This document shows, in pieces, positions 45,244 to 54,887 of a stretch of DNA of 64,000 nt (positions are counted from its first letter, which is position 1; each line of letters opens with the position of its first letter). Made by a program: the position numbers and the translations under genes. Origin of the DNA: Pseudoalteromonas fuliginea. GTDB taxonomy: Bacteria; Pseudomonadota; Gammaproteobacteria; Enterobacterales; Alteromonadaceae. The notes below the pieces were generated by a model that was not told the DNA's origin, did no database searches, and saw only the letters and a list, made by a program, of their open reading frames with translations. The stretch is from positions 62,001 to 126,000 of the forward strand of contig NZ_JJNZ01000008.1 of the NCBI RefSeq assembly GCF_000690055.1. Reading direction: 5' to 3'.

Positions 45244-46269
45244 CTAGTGTGTTGGTTCCGCCTTTTTACGGCTCATAATTTTACCTGCGATGCTTTGCAC
45301 AGTGCCTTTTAGTAAGCTGCGCTTGTTTTCAAGCCTTGGTAATGGGCGACTAAGCTCCATTGCTTTGTAACCAATACGCGCTGTAAAAATACCAGCACTG
45401 ACCCCTTGCGCTGCCCGCCCCGAAAGCTTACCTAAAAGCTCAGCACTTAGTGCAGTTGCAGCAAGGTCAGATACAAGCTCTGCACTGCCTACAAACATTA
45501 CTTGTTTTATCAGCATACGGTACAGTTTTATACGGCTCGCGTAGCCAAAACCAATGCCGTAAATTTTACCAATTTGTTCTATTAACTTAGTACCGCGCCA
45601 AAGCACAGCCATCATATCCACCAGCGCAAGTGGGCTTAGGGCAACTAGTAGAGCTGATTCAGTCGCAAAACGATTTATAAGCTTTTTAGCTTTGGTGTCT
45701 TGGGTTATTAATAAACTGTTGGCGTACAGCGTCATTATTTCTTTGTCGCTGTGATGCGTCGCTACTTGGTTTTTAAAGGTTTCAAAGTTATCAAGCTCCT
45801 GATGTTTATTAAGCTTTTCGAGCCAAGGTAATGCACCGCCTACTTGCTCGCTGTTTAAAAGCCTGTCGGCTTCCACTCGGTGCAATTGGTTACGCTTTAA
45901 ACTGCGCAGCATTCGGTACTCTCGCCACAATAAGCGCCCAATTAGCAGCACGCCACTTACAACTGCGGTTAAATAAACACTGCCTAAAATAATTGACTGC
46001 TCGAAAGCAAATACCAACGAGTACGCAAATTCTAAAAGCACCAGTACTATAAAACTAATAGCAAAAACACCTTTGAGCGTTTGCCACTTTGACTTTTTGT
46101 ACACAGGCTCCAGATCTATTTCTGGCTCTAGTGCTTCATCTTCAAGTTCTTCGTAATCACTTTGTCCGTGCTGAATAATTTTTGCAGGTGCTAAAACGGG
46201 TTCGTTTTGCTCAATGCTTTGCGTATCTATGCGACGCCCTGCTTGAAATGGTTGGTTTGACTCATTCAT
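45244..46269 (-). CDS. ycjF: YcjF family membrane protein (DUF697/TIGR01620)
   Basis: 341 residues (E. coli 353). The N-terminal ~75 residues are polar and acidic. Two transmembrane helices (about 70-87 and 92-112) follow, then the DUF697 region with hydrophobic stretches (SPLALVDMMAVLWRG, YGIGFGYASRIKLYR). Its ATG overlaps the ycjX stop by 4 bp. Function is unknown; the YcjX-YcjF pair belongs to the psp regulon in enteric bacteria. Confidence 0.92.
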   Translation of the reverse strand: MNESNQPFQAGRRIDTQSIEQNEPVLAPAKIIQHGQSDYEELEDEALEPEIDLEPVYKKSKWQTLKGVFAISFIVLVLLEFAYSLVFAFEQSIILGSVYLTAVVSGVLLIGRLLWREYRMLRSLKRNQLHRVEADRLLNSEQVGGALPWLEKLNKHQELDNFETFKNQVATHHSDKEIMTLYANSLLITQDTKAKKLINRFATESALLVALSPLALVDMMAVLWRGTKLIEQIGKIYGIGFGYASRIKLYRMLIKQVMFVGSAELVSDLAATALSAELLGKLSGRAAQGVSAGIFTARIGYKAMELSRPLPRLENKRSLLKGTVQSIAGKIMSRKKAEPTH

Positions 46270-47684
46270 GTTAATTTGTCTCCTAGCAGGTACTGCATGA
46301 CATGATCTAATCGAATATGTTTTAGTTGTTTATCGGGGCTCGGCATTGGGGAAAACGATAAAAACTCAAATCCCTGTGCTGGCCACTCATTTTTATTAAG
46401 CATCCGCGAGGGAGGTTGCGGCGGTAAATACGTAAGCCAATCAGGTTCGTGTAATGGTTTGCCATAAATGCAGTCAAGCGTTTGGCCTTTGTCGGTAACT
46501 TGGCGCGGCTGCGTTGCTGTAATTGACGACATAGCCATGGTTTCTATTTTTACACCATCAAACTTTAAATGATTACTTTGCTCATGCACGAGCGAATCAA
46601 GTAGCAGTGCTAAATCTTTATGGTGCTTAGCACTTATATGATCTGACTTATTGGCTGCAAATAATATTTTGTCTATGTTTGGCTTAAATAAACGTTTAAA
46701 AAAGCCCGACTCACCGTAATTAAAGTGTGTGAGTAATTGGTTTATTACACTGCTTTGCTCTTGGAGTGTTTCGTGCCCTTCGTTTAGCGCACTAAGTACA
46801 TCTACAAGTACGATTTGGCGATCGAAGTGTCTAAAATGCTCATTATAAAATGGTTTTACAACTTCTTTTATATAAGCGTTAAAGCGCTTAATTAAATGCG
46901 CTAAATTAGAACCCGCAACGACATCGTCACTGTTTATTTCACCCGATACCGGAAAAAACAATAACAATGGCGCGCCTTGTAAATCACCTGGCATAAGCAT
47001 GCGTCCAGGTTGCAACATGGCAAGTTTGGTGTCTTTTTTAAGCCCTACTAACATGCTTTGATAAAGCTGAGCAATATGGGCAAGTGCGTTTTCATCAACG
47101 GGAGCGTTTAAGTCAAGTTGCTCAACAGCCATTAAAAAATCACTTGATGTGTTTACGCGCGAAGGCTGAGTTAATAATGGATATTGCTGCTCGCACCATT
47201 GAGCATAGCTTTGCTCAAGCATAGGTAAATCAAGGAGCCATTCACCCGGGTAGTCAATAATATCTAAATAAAGCGTTGATTGCGGCGAAAAGTGGCCGCG
47301 CAGCCCTGCATTACTTTGATACTTTATTGCCAAGCGCAGCGTATTAATCCGCTCGGTAGATGCAGGCCATGTAGGCATCCCATCGCTTGGAAATAATGAA
47401 TTTAGTGCGCGCGTATAATTAAACGTAGGAACTTTTAACGCCTCTTGCGGCACAACTTTAGTGGCCACATGGCGGTGCTCGCGCATTACATCAAAAAAAG
47501 GTAAGTTTTTATCGTCAGCTTGGGTTGTTAAGTGTTTAACAAGCGCGGTAATAAAGGCTGTTTTACCACTGCCACTTAGGCCTGTTACGGCAAGTTTTAC
47601 GTGTTGGTCTAAACTGCGATGAAGGGCTTTTTGTGCTTTGCCTTTAATACTTTTAAAGGTCTTTTTTGCAAATGATTGGCTCAT
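46266..47684 (-). CDS. ycjX: YcjX family GTPase-like protein (DUF463)
   Basis: 472 residues from the ATG at 47684 (E. coli 465); the frame reaches 12 codons further up. The P-loop GLSGSGKTAFITAL lies near residues 37-50 and LDIIDYPGEWLLDLP is a switch-II-like DxxG region. KSDHISAKHHKDL resembles the base-recognition motif (NKSD). The family has no settled role but is induced with the phage shock genes in enteric bacteria. Here it begins 64 bp after pspC on the same strand, so it is probably in the psp operon. Confidence 0.93.
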   Translation of the reverse strand: MSQSFAKKTFKSIKGKAQKALHRSLDQHVKLAVTGLSGSGKTAFITALVKHLTTQADDKNLPFFDVMREHRHVATKVVPQEALKVPTFNYTRALNSLFPSDGMPTWPASTERINTLRLAIKYQSNAGLRGHFSPQSTLYLDIIDYPGEWLLDLPMLEQSYAQWCEQQYPLLTQPSRVNTSSDFLMAVEQLDLNAPVDENALAHIAQLYQSMLVGLKKDTKLAMLQPGRMLMPGDLQGAPLLLFFPVSGEINSDDVVAGSNLAHLIKRFNAYIKEVVKPFYNEHFRHFDRQIVLVDVLSALNEGHETLQEQSSVINQLLTHFNYGESGFFKRLFKPNIDKILFAANKSDHISAKHHKDLALLLDSLVHEQSNHLKFDGVKIETMAMSSITATQPRQVTDKGQTLDCIYGKPLHEPDWLTYLPPQPPSRMLNKNEWPAQGFEFLSFSPMPSPDKQLKHIRLDHVMQYLLGDKLT

Positions 47685-47747
47685 AAAGTGTCTTGCACCT
47701 AATTTGCCGTAATTTATCACGCTGCAAATAAGGTGCTATTAAATCCT

Positions 47748-48149
47748 TTAAAGTTTGTTAATTTCACGGCTCACCGTAAACTCGCTTGAAGTTACATGGC
47801 GCTCCATATCTTGAAGGCGAGTATCTACACGCGTTAAACGCTCTTTTAAATCTTGCAATGCGCGGCGCGGTGGCTCGCCTTTTTGCCATACTTTAAATTT
47901 TACTTCTAGCGGATCGTCAGTTTTAGTTGAGCTTTTTGTTTGCGCCGCTGCGGGCTCTTTTTTATCTAAAATGAACCAGGCTGCAATATACGCTACCACA
48001 AATAATGGGCCACCCGTTAGCAGTACCGCACTAACAAATATAATGCGAACTAACCATAACTCCATATTAAAGTAGTCACTTAATCCCGCACATACACCGG
48101 CTATTTTACCGCGTTGTGGGTCTCTTAATAATTCGCGTTTGGCACTCAT
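47748..48149 (-). CDS. pspC: Phage shock protein C
   Basis: 133 residues from the ATG at 48149, which makes an ATGA overlap with the pspB stop; the frame continues five codons upstream. The PspC domain comes first (LLRDPQRGKIAGVCAGLSDY), with a transmembrane helix at about 42-65 and a charged helical cytoplasmic tail that could form a coiled coil. With PspB it senses secretin or membrane stress and draws PspA away from PspF. Confidence 0.94.
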   Translation of the reverse strand: MSAKRELLRDPQRGKIAGVCAGLSDYFNMELWLVRIIFVSAVLLTGGPLFVVAYIAAWFILDKKEPAAAQTKSSTKTDDPLEVKFKVWQKGEPPRRALQDLKERLTRVDTRLQDMERHVTSSEFTVSREINKL

Positions 48150-48379
48150 ACTTTGCGTCTCCATTGTGGTGACTCTTGATCAAGCAATGCTTCAAGTGTT
48201 TCTAATCGTTCAGCCATTTTTTCAGCTTTGTGTGCAAGCTCAAGTAATTGGCGATGTTCGTGTTCACTTAAACCTTGGTTGACTTGTTTTTTGCTGCGGT
48301 AGTGTAAAATTAGCCACAGCGGAGCAACAAAAATCATAAACAAAATAAATGGTGCAACTAATATCTCTGGATCAAACAT
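48146..48379 (-). CDS. pspB: Phage shock protein B
   Basis: 77 residues. One transmembrane helix (about 7-26) and a cytoplasmic helix with a leucine-heptad pattern (HRQLLELAHKAEKMAERLETL) are the PspB hallmarks. It acts with PspC in the inner membrane. Translation is coupled to pspC through ATGA. A strong hairpin sits between pspA and this gene. Confidence 0.94.
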   Translation of the reverse strand: MFDPEILVAPFILFMIFVAPLWLILHYRSKKQVNQGLSEHEHRQLLELAHKAEKMAERLETLEALLDQESPQWRRKV

Positions 48380-48419
48380 AATCCTCTCCTGACAATCCGT
48401 TTTGATGTTTTTAAGCAGT

Positions 48420-48438
48420 GGGGCACTTTAAGTGCCCC
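48420..48438 (-). promoter_or_regulatory. Hairpin between pspA and pspB
   Basis: GGGGCACT (48420-48427) and AGTGCCCC (48431-48438) form a perfect 8-bp GC-rich stem with a 3-nt loop. There is no T tract, so it is more likely an RNA stability or processing element that keeps pspA mRNA in excess of pspBC than a terminator. Confidence 0.65.
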
Positions 48439-48446
48439 TTTATAAA

Positions 48447-49106
48447 TTATTTATCAGCTAACTTCTTTTTAAGTTCGGCTAGCTCATCATCTATCTTTTC
48501 ATTTTTTTGTAGATTAGCAATTTCATCCGCTAACGTCTTTTTACCTAAATCGTACGACTCAATTTGAGATTCTAGTCCATCAATTTTGGTTTCGTAACGT
48601 TCAAAGCGGTTAAGTGCTTCTTCTACTTTTGAGCTATCAAGTGTCTTTTTCACTTCAAGGCGCGACTCAGCCGAACGTTGGCGAAGTATAATCGCTTTTT
48701 GACGAGATTTAGCATCTGCTAGCTTTTCTTGTAGCGTCGTTACTTCTTGCTGTAATTTCTCAATATGAGACTCTACATGTTCAAGCTCACTCGCTACTGA
48801 AGCAACTGCATCTGCCGACTTTTGCTTTTCAAGTAAGGCTGAACGCGCTAAATCGTCGCGGTCTTTACTTAAAGCCAGTTCGGCTTTATCTTGCCAATCA
48901 CTTACCTGCGCTTTAAGTGTATCTAAGCGGCGTACAATTTCTTTTTTCTCAGCCAATGTTTTAGCTGATGTAGAACGTACTTCAACAAGCGTATCTTCCA
49001 TTTCTTGAATAATCAGACGAACCATTTTTTCTGGGTCTTCTGCTTTATCTAAAATGGCGTTGATATTAGAATTAACAATATCTGCAAAACGTGAAAAAAT
49101 TCCCAT
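48447..49106 (-). CDS. pspA: Phage shock protein A
   Basis: 219 residues (E. coli 222). MGIFSRFADIVNSNINAILD is the amphipathic N-terminal helix, and the rest is a long coiled coil of the PspA/IM30 (ESCRT-III-like) family (EDPEKMVRLIIQEMEDTLVE). It binds and inhibits PspF in unstressed cells and coats damaged inner membrane to keep the proton motive force. It is the first gene of pspABC-ycjXF, read from a sigma-54-type promoter. Confidence 0.97.
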   Translation of the reverse strand: MGIFSRFADIVNSNINAILDKAEDPEKMVRLIIQEMEDTLVEVRSTSAKTLAEKKEIVRRLDTLKAQVSDWQDKAELALSKDRDDLARSALLEKQKSADAVASVASELEHVESHIEKLQQEVTTLQEKLADAKSRQKAIILRQRSAESRLEVKKTLDSSKVEEALNRFERYETKIDGLESQIESYDLGKKTLADEIANLQKNEKIDDELAELKKKLADK

Positions 49107-49152
49107 AACATTTACCTCTGTAATTAAAACTTAGTTAGTCTGCTATAACTAG

Positions 49153-49170
49153 TATCAATATGCTTGCCAA
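49153..49170 (-). promoter_or_regulatory. sigma-54 promoter of the psp operon
   Basis: On the minus strand TTGGCAAGCATATTGATA has the -24 GG and -12 TTG elements at the right spacing. The -12 element has TTGA instead of TTGC; my recollection is that E. coli pspA has TTGT here. It lies about 50-65 bp upstream of pspA, in the gap shared with pspF, which encodes the cognate activator. Confidence 0.65.
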
Positions 49171-49292
49171 CTTTTTAAAAGTTAAAATACACTTTATTTT
49201 CATTACGTTAAACTAAATATACAAATTTCTTTAGTTATCCCTAATTATGAAATACACTAACTGTTAGTAAAAATGACTAAGAGTTAGGAAAT

Positions 49293-50357
49293 ATGAGCCA
49301 ATATCGCCAACAGGATAATTTACTCGGCCAATCAGATAGCTTTCTGTCTGTATTAGATCAGGTATCGCAACTGGCTAATTTAGATAAACCGGTACTTATT
49401 ATTGGTGAACGCGGCACAGGTAAAGAGCTAATAGCAGCACGCTTACACTTTTTATCAAAACGCTGGGATCAAAACTACGTAAAGCTTAACTGTGCAGCGC
49501 TTAACGAGAACCTACTCGAAAGTGAATTATTTGGCCACGAAAGCGGTGCTTTTACGGGGGCAAGCAAACGCCACGAAGGTCGTTTTGAACGCGCTAACAG
49601 CGGCACACTGTTTTTAGATGAATTAGCTAATACCTCAGCTATGGTACAAGAAAAACTGCTGCGCGTTATAGAATACGGTGAGTTTGAACGTGTTGGCGGC
49701 AAGCAAACTGTAAAAGTAGATACCCGCTTAGTGTGTGCGACAAACGAAGATCTTCCTTATTTGGCCGAGCAAGGTGAATTTAGAAGTGATTTACTCGATC
49801 GCCTTGCCTTTGATGTAATTACCCTGCCACCACTGCGCGAACGCCAAGACGATATTATGCTTCTTGCTGAGCAGTTTGCGATGAATATGGCGCGCGATTT
49901 AGAGTGGGAACTGTTTAGCGGTTTTACCCGAAGCGCAACAGAAACACTGCTTAGTTATGATTGGCCCGGCAATATTCGTGAACTTAAAAATGTGGTTGAA
50001 CGTAGTTTGTATCGCCATGGCAGTGAACATATCCCCGTTCACCAGATTATTTTAGACCCATTCGATAGCCCATTTAGACCAAAAGCGCGCATTAAAGCAC
50101 CTATAGCGGCCCAAACTGTTAATGTCGAGCCTATTGTTGTTGCGCCGCCGATTGCTCAAGCAAGCAGTAATACAGCCGTTGATATTCAATTTCCGTGTAG
50201 TTTAAAAGAGCGTTCAAACGACTTTGAAATAAACATGATTAATAAAGCACTCGAACATAGCCAATTTAATCAAAAGAAAACTGCAGAAGTACTTGGTTTA
50301 ACGTATCATCAATTACGTGGTTATCTTAAAAAATACAATTTGTTGGATCAACAATAG
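49293..50357 (+). CDS. pspF: Phage shock operon transcriptional activator PspF
   Basis: 354 residues (E. coli 325). It has no receiver domain; the AAA+ domain starts at once, with Walker A GERGTGKE, the sigma-54-contacting loop GAFTGA and R-finger region RSDLLDRLAF. A longer linker than in E. coli (about 255-300, rich in Pro, Ala and Val) leads to a Fis-type helix-turn-helix (NQKKTAEVLGLTYHQLRGYL). It activates the divergent psp operon with sigma-54 polymerase and is held in check by PspA. It is followed by sapA after 9 bp. Confidence 0.96.
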   Translation: MSQYRQQDNLLGQSDSFLSVLDQVSQLANLDKPVLIIGERGTGKELIAARLHFLSKRWDQNYVKLNCAALNENLLESELFGHESGAFTGASKRHEGRFERANSGTLFLDELANTSAMVQEKLLRVIEYGEFERVGGKQTVKVDTRLVCATNEDLPYLAEQGEFRSDLLDRLAFDVITLPPLRERQDDIMLLAEQFAMNMARDLEWELFSGFTRSATETLLSYDWPGNIRELKNVVERSLYRHGSEHIPVHQIILDPFDSPFRPKARIKAPIAAQTVNVEPIVVAPPIAQASSNTAVDIQFPCSLKERSNDFEINMINKALEHSQFNQKKTAEVLGLTYHQLRGYLKKYNLLDQQ

Positions 50358-50366
50358 TTAGAGGTT

Positions 50367-51980
50367 ATGCGGGTGCATAAATTATTACTTACTTTACTAG
50401 CGGTCACCTTAGTAGGTTGCATTGATAACAAAGAAGAAATCATAGAAGAAAAAAACCAAGGCTTAGTTTATTGCGCTGAAGCTAACCCTGTGTCGTTTAA
50501 TCCACAAGTTACGACCACCGGTTCTACTATTGATATTATTGCCAACCAGCTATACGACCGCCTAATTAGCATTGACCCTGTTACGGCAGAGTTTCAAAGT
50601 GAGCTGGCAACCGATTGGAAAATAAGTAAAGACGGTAAATCTATTACCTTCACATTGCGCAAAGGTGTGAAATTTCATACAACCGCTTATTTTACCCCTA
50701 CTCGGGATTTTAACGCCGACGACGTTATATTTACCTTTAGCCGACTATTTGATGTCTATAATCCATATCACTTTGTGGGCGATGCCAATTACCCGTATTT
50801 TCAAAGTGTGGGGATTGATCAACTTATTCGTAAAATTGTGCGTGTTACTGATCATCAAGTTCGTTTTGAATTGTTTAATCCTGAAAGCAGCTTTTTAGCT
50901 AATATGGCCACCGACTTTGCCGTGGTGCTTTCAGAAGAATACGCCATGAAACTTAAGAAAAATAATCAAGAAAACTTATTTGATCAGTACCCTATTGGCA
51001 CCGGCCCATATATTTATAAAGAATATCGCCGAGATCACCTCGTACGCTTTTACCGAAACCCACTTTATTGGAAGCACCACGTCGCACTTGAACAATTGGT
51101 TTACGACATAACGCCTAACGGCACTACGCGTATAGCAAAAATGCTGACTAAAGAGTGCGATGTAACGGCTCATCCAAGTAGTGCGCAATTGAGTATTTTA
51201 GCGCAACGCGACGATATAAACGTTGAAAAAGAAACAAATTTAAATATTGGTTACTGGGCTTTTAATACGGAGCGCGCCCCGTTTGACGACTTACGTGTAC
51301 GCCAAGCACTTGCTCACGCCATTGATATCGATAAAATTATGCAAGCTGTATATTATGGTAATGGTACACGTGCACAATCTATTTTACCGCCAACCTCATG
51401 GGCATTTGAGCCACAAGCAAACATGCCAAGTTTTGATCCAGAACTTGCTAAAAAGTTATTAATTGAAGCTGGGTTACCAGATGGTTTTGATATGACTATT
51501 TGGGCGATGCCCGTAAGCCGTATTTATAACCCGAATGCGCGAAAAATGGCAGAACTAATGCAAAGTGACTTACGTAAAATAGGCGTTAATGTCAGTATTG
51601 TAGAGTATGAATGGAATACGTTTATTCAACGTATTGGCGAGCACAGGCATGATAGTGTATTGCTTGGTTGGGCCGCTGATACACCTGATCCGGATAACTT
51701 TTTTAGCCCTCTTTTAAGTTGCACTGCAACCTTTACCGGTAAAAATCCTGCTAACTGGTGCAATCCGCAATTTGATTTATTACTTACAAAAGCGCTCGAT
51801 ACGACTGATTTAAACATGCGAAAAAAATACTACGATGATGCACAAAGCTTAATTGTTGACGAGCTGCCATTGCTGCCTATTGCACATGGCTTACGTTTTC
51901 AAGCCAGTAGCGCAGACGTTGAAGGTATAACGCTTGGCCCATTTGGTGCAATTTCACTAGCTAATGCGAGGAAAAAATAA
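50367..51980 (+). CDS. sapA: Peptide ABC transporter substrate-binding lipoprotein SapA
   Basis: 537 residues. A lipoprotein signal ends at LVGC (Cys18). The rest is a family 5 extracellular solute-binding protein (DppA/OppA type), with YDRLISIDPVTAEFQSELAT, GTGPYIYKEYRRDHLVRFYR and an LGWAADTPDPDNFFSPLL segment. Sap transporters are linked to uptake of antimicrobial peptides, heme or polyamines in other bacteria; the substrate here is not known. It is the first gene of sapABCDF. Confidence 0.93.
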   Translation: MRVHKLLLTLLAVTLVGCIDNKEEIIEEKNQGLVYCAEANPVSFNPQVTTTGSTIDIIANQLYDRLISIDPVTAEFQSELATDWKISKDGKSITFTLRKGVKFHTTAYFTPTRDFNADDVIFTFSRLFDVYNPYHFVGDANYPYFQSVGIDQLIRKIVRVTDHQVRFELFNPESSFLANMATDFAVVLSEEYAMKLKKNNQENLFDQYPIGTGPYIYKEYRRDHLVRFYRNPLYWKHHVALEQLVYDITPNGTTRIAKMLTKECDVTAHPSSAQLSILAQRDDINVEKETNLNIGYWAFNTERAPFDDLRVRQALAHAIDIDKIMQAVYYGNGTRAQSILPPTSWAFEPQANMPSFDPELAKKLLIEAGLPDGFDMTIWAMPVSRIYNPNARKMAELMQSDLRKIGVNVSIVEYEWNTFIQRIGEHRHDSVLLGWAADTPDPDNFFSPLLSCTATFTGKNPANWCNPQFDLLLTKALDTTDLNMRKKYYDDAQSLIVDELPLLPIAHGLRFQASSADVEGITLGPFGAISLANARKK

Positions 51981-53014
51981 TGATCTTAGATTATATTTTA
52001 CGTCGTTTAGGTTTATTGCTTTTTATGACCCTAATGCTGAGTGTTTTTACATTTTCAATTAGTTATTTGTTCCCAGGCGATCCATTAAGTAATTTAAGTG
52101 GTGTACCAAGTAGTAACTTTGCTCAACACAGTGAGCTTGAAGATAAATATTTATATAACAGTAACTATTTTGTGCAATATATAGCCTTTTTAGGACGAAT
52201 ATTCCAAGGCGATTGGGGGCTTTCTTTTGCATCAGGTGACAATGTATTTAGCCATATTGTTGATTTATTACCCGCTACACTGGAACTAAGTGTTTATGCA
52301 TTAATTATATCGATTGTCGTTGGCGTACCCGCTGGTATTTTAGGTTCTGCGTACTATAAACGTTGGCCTGATAAACTTATAAATTCAACCACTATGGTTG
52401 GTTATTCCATGCCCGTATTTTGGTTAGCACTATTGCTTATTATGGTTTTTTCTCTCAAACTGGGCTGGTTTCCGATGTCGGGAAGAATGGGGTTACTTTA
52501 TGAAATCCCCGCCAATACAGGCTTTATTTTAATTGATATTGCACTGGCTGGATTTCCATATAAAGGAATGGCATTTTTAGACGCCCTGCGCCATTTAACA
52601 CTACCCACAATTGTGCTCGCCATGTATCCGACCACTGTATTAGTGCGCTTTACTCGTGAGTCTATGCTTAAAGTTATGGACCAAAGTTTTATTAAAACCG
52701 CAAGGGCTAAAGGCCTTAACCGCAGACAACTTATAATTCATCATGCACTGCGTAATGCGCTATTACCGGTAATTAAACAAATTGGTTTGCAATTTAGTAC
52801 GCTAATAACGCTTGCGATGATTACTGAAGTTATTTTTTCGTGGCCCGGCATTGGCCGCTGGCTTATCGATAGTATTTATCAACGCGATTATCCAGCTATA
52901 CAAGGCGGCTTAATGGCTGTGTCACTATTTGTTATATTAGCCACTATTATTGCAGAGCTTACTTATACGCTATTCGATCCACTCTCGCGGAATCAAGCCC
53001 ATGGCAAAGTTTAA
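51980..53014 (+). CDS. sapB: Peptide ABC transporter permease SapB
   Basis: 344 residues (E. coli 321) with about six transmembrane helices. It has the DppB-type N-terminus (YILRRLGLLLFMTLMLSVFTF) and the inner-membrane permease loop (FIKTARAKGLNRRQLIIHHALRNALLP, an EAA-type motif). It forms the channel with SapC. It overlaps sapA by one base. Confidence 0.95.
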   Translation: MILDYILRRLGLLLFMTLMLSVFTFSISYLFPGDPLSNLSGVPSSNFAQHSELEDKYLYNSNYFVQYIAFLGRIFQGDWGLSFASGDNVFSHIVDLLPATLELSVYALIISIVVGVPAGILGSAYYKRWPDKLINSTTMVGYSMPVFWLALLLIMVFSLKLGWFPMSGRMGLLYEIPANTGFILIDIALAGFPYKGMAFLDALRHLTLPTIVLAMYPTTVLVRFTRESMLKVMDQSFIKTARAKGLNRRQLIIHHALRNALLPVIKQIGLQFSTLITLAMITEVIFSWPGIGRWLIDSIYQRDYPAIQGGLMAVSLFVILATIIAELTYTLFDPLSRNQAHGKV

Positions 53015-53894
53015 TATATTTTCTGAAGAGTCGAATAAATCGCCACTTGCACGATTTTGGCGTAAATTTAAAAATAATCACCCTGCGTTAGTTGGCTTGT
53101 GGATATTTGTAGCATTTGCTTTACTTGCCGCCAGTGCTCCACTTTTAGCACCGTACGGTGTTAACCAACAGCATAGTGATGCATTACTTATTCCGCCTTC
53201 GTGGCGGGAAATGGGTGATGTACGCTTTATTTTAGGTACTGATGACTTAGGCCGCGATGTACTTTCGCGTTTAATGAATGGTGCAACTTACACATTTGGC
53301 CTCTCTGTTGTCGCCGCGCTTATTACAACTATTATTGGTGTATTAGTAGGTACATTTGCAGGTATTAGCCGAGGTATTCGCTCAAGTTTTTTAAATCACT
53401 TACTTGATATAACGCTCTCTATACCTTCTTTGTTACTGGCTATTATTATCATAGCAATTTTAGGCCCAGGCTTAATGAACACGGTATGGGCAATTATTTT
53501 AGCGCTATTACCACAATTTATTCATTCAATCAGAAACCTAATTGTTGATGAACTAAACAAAGATTATATTACCGCGTTTAGGCTCGATGGTGCGTCTAAC
53601 TGGCATATTATATCACGCGGTATCTTTCCTAATATTTATGAGCACATTGTAGTTATATTCACGATGGCGCTCTCCACTGCAATTTTAGATATTTCTGCAT
53701 TAGGTTTTTTAAAGCTTGGTGCTCAGCCACCTACCACTGAATGGGGAGCTATTTTAGCCGAAAATTTAGGGCTAATTTATTTGGCACCATGGACTGTTGC
53801 GCTGCCAGGCGTACTGTTATTTTTAGCTGTGTTATCGACTAATTTAGTAGGCGATGGCCTGCGACAAGTGTTAAAAGCACGTAAGGCTGATTAA
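53001..53894 (+). CDS. sapC: Peptide ABC transporter permease SapC
   Basis: 297 residues from the ATG at 53001 (E. coli 296); the open frame extends back to 52950 inside sapB. N-terminal OppC-like helix, then GTDDLGRDVLSRLMNGATYTFG and the EAA loop (ITAFRLDGASNWHIISRGIFPN). Overlaps sapB by 14 bp. Confidence 0.95.
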   Translation: MAKFNIFSEESNKSPLARFWRKFKNNHPALVGLWIFVAFALLAASAPLLAPYGVNQQHSDALLIPPSWREMGDVRFILGTDDLGRDVLSRLMNGATYTFGLSVVAALITTIIGVLVGTFAGISRGIRSSFLNHLLDITLSIPSLLLAIIIIAILGPGLMNTVWAIILALLPQFIHSIRNLIVDELNKDYITAFRLDGASNWHIISRGIFPNIYEHIVVIFTMALSTAILDISALGFLKLGAQPPTTEWGAILAENLGLIYLAPWTVALPGVLLFLAVLSTNLVGDGLRQVLKARKAD

Positions 53895-54887
53895 ATGCAA
53901 TTACTTGATGTTCGAAATTTAACCATTGAGCTGCGTACCTCAGAAACGATAATTAGAGCCGTTGACAAGGTAAGCTTTAGCTTAAAAGAAGGCGAAGTAC
54001 ATGCCCTTGTAGGTGAGTCTGGTTCTGGTAAAAGCTTAATTGCAAAAGCAATTGTGGGTGTACTAAACGAACGCTGGAATATTACTGCCGACCGTATGCA
54101 TTGGCGTGGTGTTGATTTAATGCGCTTAACACCCGAGCAACGCCGTAAAACGGTAAGCCAAGATATTGCCATGATCTATCAAGACCCTAGCCGTTGTCTT
54201 GACCCTACAGCAAAAATGTTTGATCAAATAGCCGAAACCTTACCTGAAAACCCAACAAAGGGGTTTTTCTTAAAACGTAACCGCGAGCGAAAAGACAGAG
54301 TAAAAGCGCTTATTCATAAAGTGGGCATTAAAAATCATGAAGCCGTGCTGGATAGCTATCCACATGAGCTCTCAGAAGGCGTATGTCAAAAAGTAATGAT
54401 TGCAATGGCCATAGCCCGCACACCAAAGCTTTTAATCGCTGATGAGCCCACTACAGCACTAGAAAGTACCACTCGCGCACAGGTATTTAGGTTGTTGAAA
54501 AGTTTAAACCAGCTAAAAAACATGTCGATTTTGATGATTTCTCACGAATTAGAAGAAATTGCACATTGGTCACATGGGATCCATGTTTTATATTGCGGGC
54601 AAATGGTTGAAGCTGGCCCAACTCACAAAATTTTTAGTCAGCCTCGCCACCCTTATACACAAGCTTTATTAAAAAGCCTACCTGATTACGAACAAGGCCT
54701 AGCTCATAAAGAGCCTTTTTACGCATTAAAAGGCACCATACCTACATTACAACATTTACCGATAGGTTGCCGATTAGGGCCACGCTGCCCACAGGCTCAA
54801 AAAGCCTGCGTAGTTACACCTAAGCTTACAAAGCACAACGGGCACAGCTACGCGTGTCATTTCCCGCTGATTAAGGATATGAGATAA
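53895..54887 (+). CDS. sapD: Peptide ABC transporter ATP-binding protein SapD
   Basis: 330 residues, as in E. coli. Walker A GESGSGKS, Walker B LLIADEPT and the C-terminal OppD/DppD oligopeptide domain with its Cys pattern (GCRLGPRCPQAQKACVVTP). The signature is LSEGVCQK rather than LSGGQ; SapD of E. coli has a similar deviation (LTEGECQK). That supports SapD over DppD or OppD. SapD has also been linked to Trk potassium uptake in E. coli. It adjoins sapC with no gap. Confidence 0.96.
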   Translation: MQLLDVRNLTIELRTSETIIRAVDKVSFSLKEGEVHALVGESGSGKSLIAKAIVGVLNERWNITADRMHWRGVDLMRLTPEQRRKTVSQDIAMIYQDPSRCLDPTAKMFDQIAETLPENPTKGFFLKRNRERKDRVKALIHKVGIKNHEAVLDSYPHELSEGVCQKVMIAMAIARTPKLLIADEPTTALESTTRAQVFRLLKSLNQLKNMSILMISHELEEIAHWSHGIHVLYCGQMVEAGPTHKIFSQPRHPYTQALLKSLPDYEQGLAHKEPFYALKGTIPTLQHLPIGCRLGPRCPQAQKACVVTPKLTKHNGHSYACHFPLIKDMR

